DNA of 64,000 nucleotides from Arthrobacter mangrovi (GTDB lineage: Bacteria; Actinomycetota; Actinomycetes; Actinomycetales; Micrococcaceae). Where the stretch lies: assembly GCF_026011795.1 (NCBI RefSeq), contig NZ_BRVS01000009.1, forward strand, positions 1-64,000, read 5' to 3'. Shown here piece by piece: positions 60,760 to 64,000 of this stretch; position 1 is the stretch's first letter; each line of letters starts with the position of its first letter. The notes below the pieces were generated by a model, which ran no database searches, was not told the DNA's origin, and worked only from the letters and a program-made list of their open reading frames with translations. Made by a program: the position numbers and the translations under genes.

Positions 60760-61067
60760 GGGCGTGCCTCCGCCGGGGCCGGCCCCGGCTTCACCACCAT
60801 GCCGTCCGCCACCGGCGTGATACAGGCCCGGACGCTGGACTTCCCGTCCACGGTGACCCGGCACTCGTAGCAGTGGCCGATGCCGCAGTAGATGCCCCGG
60901 GGTTCGCCTGCCTGCTTGGAACGGCGCAGGGTGCGGATACCGCAGGCCAACAGGGCGGAGGCAACGGAGTCACCCTCGATTGCGGGATAGACGATGCCGT
61001 CGAACTCGAAGGAGATCGGTTGCCCGCCAAGCGGACCCAGGACGGGATGTTCGGTCAGCCGCTGCAC
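60756..61067 (-). CDS. 2Fe-2S ferredoxin-like subunit (Fer2_4/HcnA type)
   Basis: A 103-residue [2Fe-2S] protein. FDGIVYPAIEGDSVASALLA begins the domain, and the cluster cysteines are in GIYCGIGHCYECRVTVDG plus VRACITPV. The GTG at 61067 has GGAGG 7 bases upstream, and it overlaps the BFD gene. It is the small electron-transfer subunit of the dehydrogenase. Confidence 0.88.
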   Translation of the reverse strand: MQRLTEHPVLGPLGGQPISFEFDGIVYPAIEGDSVASALLACGIRTLRRSKQAGEPRGIYCGIGHCYECRVTVDGKSSVRACITPVADGMVVKPGPAPAEARP

Positions 61068-61357
61068 CGGGTTGCCTCCCCTCCGCCATTGGACGCGAAG
61101 CGGGCCAAGTCTGCCAGGACAAGGGGCCGGACCGGCTGGTTCCTCACCAGGCCTGCGTCCTGCGGCAGTCCGCGGCCGGTGGAATCGACGAGGGCTGCCA
61201 GCAGGGGCAGGCAGGTACGGCCTTGGCAGATCCCCATCCCGGCACGGGTCTGCAGCTTCACTTCCCGCAAGGACACCTCGGTGCCGCCGGCCGCGAGGCA
61301 GTCTTCGAGCTGGCGGAGGGTCACGTCCTCGCACCTGCAGATCGTCGGATTGTTCAT
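61055..61357 (-). CDS. BFD-like [2Fe-2S] subunit
   Basis: A 100-residue protein, MNNPTICRCEDVTLRQLED at the start, with C-x-C and a second pair in GMGICQGRTC, the bacterioferritin-associated-ferredoxin-like cluster site. In related enzymes this domain is usually fused to the FAD subunit, so a split gene is notable. It is the first gene of the six-gene operon. The stop overlaps the ferredoxin start by 13 bases. The ribosome site is weak. Confidence 0.82.
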   Translation of the reverse strand: MNNPTICRCEDVTLRQLEDCLAAGGTEVSLREVKLQTRAGMGICQGRTCLPLLAALVDSTGRGLPQDAGLVRNQPVRPLVLADLARFASNGGGEATRCSG

Positions 61358-61377
61358 CGGGTCTACCGTTCCAAGAA

Positions 61378-61411
61378 GTTGAATTGCTCCAACACATTTC
61401 CAGCATTCAAC
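61378..61411. promoter_or_regulatory. Inverted repeat in the promoter of the dehydrogenase operon
   Basis: gttgaat (61378-61384) and attcaac (61405-61411) form a perfect 7-base inverted repeat with a 20-base spacer in the AT-rich gap between the divergent operon and the flavin-reductase gene. It is a plausible binding site for the LysR protein at the end of the operon. Confidence 0.5.
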
Positions 61412-61515
61412 ATGTGCGGACAATAGCCCGAGTTACAGAACCCGTTCACTCCCCATCCAGCAAAACTATTGCTCGGCTGCTTTGGCCTGACCACCTTTGA
61501 TGGTGCGCTATAACC

Positions 61516-62142
61516 ATGTCCCGTCCAGCCACACCGAACCCCGAGGACCCCGCCGGCAGTTTCGGCGAGCGCGTGGAGCTCGGTCCCGGCGACTGGCTCG
61601 CTGTAACCAGGCCGACGTCTGCGCTTTCCATCGTCACGACCGTCGATGCCGATGGCCGTCCTAACGCCGCTCCCTTCGCCACCGTCGTCCGCGTTAGCCA
61701 AGAGCCCCTGCAGCTTGCCTTCACCTGCACCGAGGGCAGCGATACCTGCGCCAACGTCCAGGCAACCGGGCAGTTCATGCTGAATCTCGTGTCCCACGGC
61801 GAGGACCTGCTTCGGCGCGTCGTCATCACCGCAGAGCCCCTGCCCTCCGGAATCGACGAAGCCGCCCACGCCGGTCTGACGCCCTTGCCCGCAATCAGGA
61901 TCCGGCCGCCCCGCCTGCTTGAGTGCTATGCGCATCTGGAACTGGAAACGGAATGGCTCAAGTCCTGGTCCGGCCGCTGCATGGTCGTCGGCCGGGTCGT
62001 CGCTGCCTCCGCCCGCCGTGACTGCCTCGGCCCGGACAACGAACTCGTCTGGAAAGAGGCCCGGCCAGTGCACTACTGGGGCGGTACCGGGGGCCATTCC
62101 TTCACGCCGTTGGGCACACCGATGCCGGTCGTTGCGGATTGA
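61516..62142 (+). CDS. Flavin reductase-like (FMN-binding split barrel) protein
   Basis: A 208-residue protein. The split-barrel fold shows SALSIVTTVDADGRPNAAPF and FMLNLVSHGEDLLRRV, with late GRVVAASA and KEARPVHYWGG. Family members bind FMN and act as flavin reductases or oxidoreductases. The ATG at 61516 has no clear ribosome site. It is divergent from the dehydrogenase operon, so it may supply reduced flavin or act on the same compound. Confidence 0.78.
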   Translation: MSRPATPNPEDPAGSFGERVELGPGDWLAVTRPTSALSIVTTVDADGRPNAAPFATVVRVSQEPLQLAFTCTEGSDTCANVQATGQFMLNLVSHGEDLLRRVVITAEPLPSGIDEAAHAGLTPLPAIRIRPPRLLECYAHLELETEWLKSWSGRCMVVGRVVAASARRDCLGPDNELVWKEARPVHYWGGTGGHSFTPLGTPMPVVAD

Positions 62143-62411
62143 CCGGTCGCTCTTTCGACCTTCATGCACCAGGCAAAGGGCCGGGCAGGCCCCGCCTGAA
62201 CACTCGCGCCACTGCTGTCAACGCCTAGATTGGGGTGTTGGAGCCGTTTTTTGCTCGTCCTTAAAATGTCATTACCGCATCACATCTGATGGTGCGTGGG
62301 GCGAGCTTGGGGAAGCTAAATCCAGAAAACTGGAATCAATAAACAACGTTCATAGTTCATGCTCCCGAACTATCGCATCTGGTTCTTTTGGGTTCCCTAA
62401 GGATGACTGAG

Positions 62412-63305
62412 ATGACACGTCGTCAAGGCAGTACGCAATCGTCGCTCCTCAAGGGAACGAAACCAATCCTCTTATCCGCCCTCGCACTGGGCCTCCTAGG
62501 GATCCCCACAACAGCACCAGCCGAGGGCTTTCAAAATGAACGGGCAGCCGAACCAACGGCAACCTACGACAGCGCCGTCCTGGCCGACAAACCGTCGGCC
62601 TATTGGACGATGGGCAGCCCGTTCCGATCCACCGAAAAGGACCGCACCGGGCGTGGCCACACCGGAACCTATTTCGGGCGCCCGAGTGCAGCGAAGCTGC
62701 CGAACGGCGACACCGCAGCCGACTTCGACGGCGGCCGGGAGTATCTACAGGTCGCAGACTCCGCTGCACTCAGCCCGGCCACCAGGGGTCTGCTTACGCT
62801 CGAAGCCTGGATGCGGCCGGACACTGTGACCTTCCCGGGCGAGGGCGGCAGCAGCCACTATGTGCACTGGATGGGAAAAGGCGAGCCCGGCAACCACGAG
62901 TACGTGGCACGGTTCTACTCAAAGGATGATCCGGACCGCCCCAACCGCATCTCCGGCTATCTGTTCAACTCCTCTGGAGGCAAGGGTGCAGGGGCCTACT
63001 TCCAGGAGAAAGTCAGCGCCGGCAAGTGGATCCATTACGTCTTCGTGATCAATGCAAACGCAAAGTCCGACACGTATCCGAACGGCTACAGCAAGATCTA
63101 TCGGGACGGAGTGCTCAAGAAGACCGTGGATCTCAGTTACCGCGGCAGCGCGGTAGTGCCGACGAAAGGCAACGCGCCGCTTCGGGTAGCCACCAGGGAC
63201 GGCGGTTCATTCTTCAACGGTGCGATCGGAAAGGTTGCCGTCTACACCAAGGAGCTGTCAGGCAAGCGCATCGCTGCCCACTACGATGCGATGACCCGGA
63301 AATAG
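62412..63305 (+). CDS. Secreted LamG/concanavalin-like lectin-domain protein
   Basis: A 297-residue exported protein. Signal peptide about 1-35 (PILLSALALGLLGIPTTAPA). The mature part is one LamG-like beta sandwich (SAYWTMGSP, DRTGRGHTGTYFG, LTLEAWMRPD, GKWIHYVFVI, GAIGKVAVYTKELSG). AAGGA at 62399-62403 supports ATG 62412 over 62403. It probably binds carbohydrate outside the cell. Codon use is slightly less GC-extreme than in neighbours, and the 269-bp gap upstream is AT-rich, which may mark acquired DNA. Confidence 0.82.
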   Translation: MTRRQGSTQSSLLKGTKPILLSALALGLLGIPTTAPAEGFQNERAAEPTATYDSAVLADKPSAYWTMGSPFRSTEKDRTGRGHTGTYFGRPSAAKLPNGDTAADFDGGREYLQVADSAALSPATRGLLTLEAWMRPDTVTFPGEGGSSHYVHWMGKGEPGNHEYVARFYSKDDPDRPNRISGYLFNSSGGKGAGAYFQEKVSAGKWIHYVFVINANAKSDTYPNGYSKIYRDGVLKKTVDLSYRGSAVVPTKGNAPLRVATRDGGSFFNGAIGKVAVYTKELSGKRIAAHYDAMTRK

Positions 63306-63334
63306 GGTGCCGGCCGGAGGGCCGGACACCAACT

Positions 63335-63368
63335 GCGGGTGGCCGCGTTACGCAGCCACCCGCCGTCG
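63335..63368. repeat. Dispersed palindromic element, copy C
   Basis: gcgggtggccgcg (63335-63347) pairs with cgcagccacccgc (63351-63363) with one mismatch, and the right side continues as cgtcg. It lies between the convergent LamG and transporter genes, probably as a two-way terminator. Confidence 0.7.
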
Positions 63369-63395
63369 TCGTTCTACTCCTGGGGATCAAGCAGG

Positions 63396-64000
63396 CTACA
63401 GCCCCACGCCGAAGACCAGCGGCACCAGCGTCATCAGGACCACCGGGATGGTGACGATGCTGATGATGTTCAGCCACAGGCCGCCGCGCATCATGTTCCG
63501 CATCGAGACGTCGCCCACCGCGAAGGCCACGGCGTTCGACGGCGTGCCCACCGGCAGCATGTAGGAACCGGAGACCGCCAGCGTCACGGCGATGGCCATG
63601 ACCAGCGGGTCGATGCCCAGGCCTACGCCCACCGCGGTCATGATCGGCAGGAACGCCGCCGCCGTCGCGGTGTTGCTGGTGAGTTCGGTCAGGATGACCA
63701 GCAGGATGATCGCGATGACCATCAGCAGGAGGGTCGGCACGCCGGCGAGGCCGCCCACGCTGTCGCCGATCCACTCGCTCAGTCCGGTGGAGGTGAACTG
63801 GTCGGACAGAGAGAGGCCGCCGCCGAAGAGGATCAGCAGGCCCCACGGGACCTCCTTGGTCGCGCTCCACTCGAGCAGCGGCCCGTTGGCGACCTTGTCG
63901 CCCGGCACGATAAAGCAGAGCAGCGCCGCCGTGATGGCGATGGACGTGTCGTTGAAGTTGACCAGGAACGGCGCCGCCGCGGCCACGGCCGGGATTTCGG
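63396..64000 (-). CDS. SLC13/DASS anion transporter, C-terminal part
   Basis: The frame runs off the window at 64000, so only the last 200 or so residues are seen. The family marks are clear: the SNT site in ILTELTSNTATAAAFLPI and the second substrate loop SYMLPVGTPSNAVAF, with several hydrophobic helices around them. It imports dicarboxylates, citrate or sulfate with sodium. The in-frame GTG at 63986 is internal and not the likely start. Confidence 0.88.
   Translation of the reverse strand, partial: EIPAVAAAAPFLVNFNDTSIAITAALLCFIVPGDKVANGPLLEWSATKEVPWGLLILFGGGLSLSDQFTSTGLSEWIGDSVGGLAGVPTLLLMVIAIILLVILTELTSNTATAAAFLPIMTAVGVGLGIDPLVMAIAVTLAVSGSYMLPVGTPSNAVAFAVGDVSMRNMMRGGLWLNIISIVTIPVVLMTLVPLVFGVGL

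Overview
The window is GC-rich throughout (wobble positions almost all G or C), uses GTG and TTG starts freely, and carries families common in high-GC Gram-positives: a DUF222-type HNH protein, a BTAD regulator, SurA_N lipoproteins, and secreted proteins with VCBS/FG-GAP-like C-termini. It looks like a chromosomal segment of an actinobacterium, most likely an Arthrobacter-like member of the Micrococcaceae. That placement is inference from gene content. I see no rRNA, tRNA, CRISPR array, insertion sequence or phage genes. The intergenic spaces carry several palindromic elements and short tandem duplications.

Layout. 1-357: 3' end of an HNH protein. 460-12224: a LacI-type regulator, a divergent PhyH dioxygenase plus SDR pair, and a seven-gene minus-strand myo-inositol operon (iolC, an aldolase, iolD, iolA, iolE, iolG, iolH). 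iolB and an inositol transporter are absent. 12416-18198: ROK glucokinase, ZIP metal transporter, Cys-rich four-helix copper protein, two FAD monooxygenases and a small monooxygenase-like protein. A spacer here holds copies of two neighbouring gene ends. 18433-29638: mostly envelope and secreted proteins (CAP-domain protein, SurA_N lipoprotein, proline-rich lipoprotein with a membrane partner, NERD protein, esterase, subtilisin-like protease). Three of them share one C-terminal repeat module. 29812-37624: ohrR-ohr, a membrane protein, an exported RidA beside an exported amine oxidase, a secreted hydrolase plus DUF3237 protein, a universal stress protein and a 2-hydroxyacid dehydrogenase.

37662-48212 is a coherent sugar-acid locus: a GntR/FCD repressor divergent from an Ldh2-type dehydrogenase, a complete TRAP transporter (dctP, dctQ, dctM), an L-fuconate-dehydratase-type enolase, a 2-oxoglutarate-semialdehyde dehydrogenase, two different FAH-family enzymes and an SDR. 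The set can be read as one dehydratase feeding two branches: deoxyhexonate to pyruvate plus lactate, and pentonate to 2-oxoglutarate.

48423-54116 holds a secreted phosphoesterase, small proteins and a secreted M1 peptidase with a central insertion. 54405-61357 begins with a BTAD regulator and then has a minus-strand operon for a heteromeric FAD/iron-sulfur amino-acid or opine-type dehydrogenase, a stand-alone DctM-like permease, an Asp/Glu-racemase-family protein and a LysR regulator. A flavin-reductase-like gene lies divergent to it. The window ends with a LamG-domain protein and the 3' part of an SLC13/DASS transporter. The main catabolic units appear to channel plant- and soil-derived polyols, sugar acids and amino-acid derivatives into central metabolism, each beside its own regulator.
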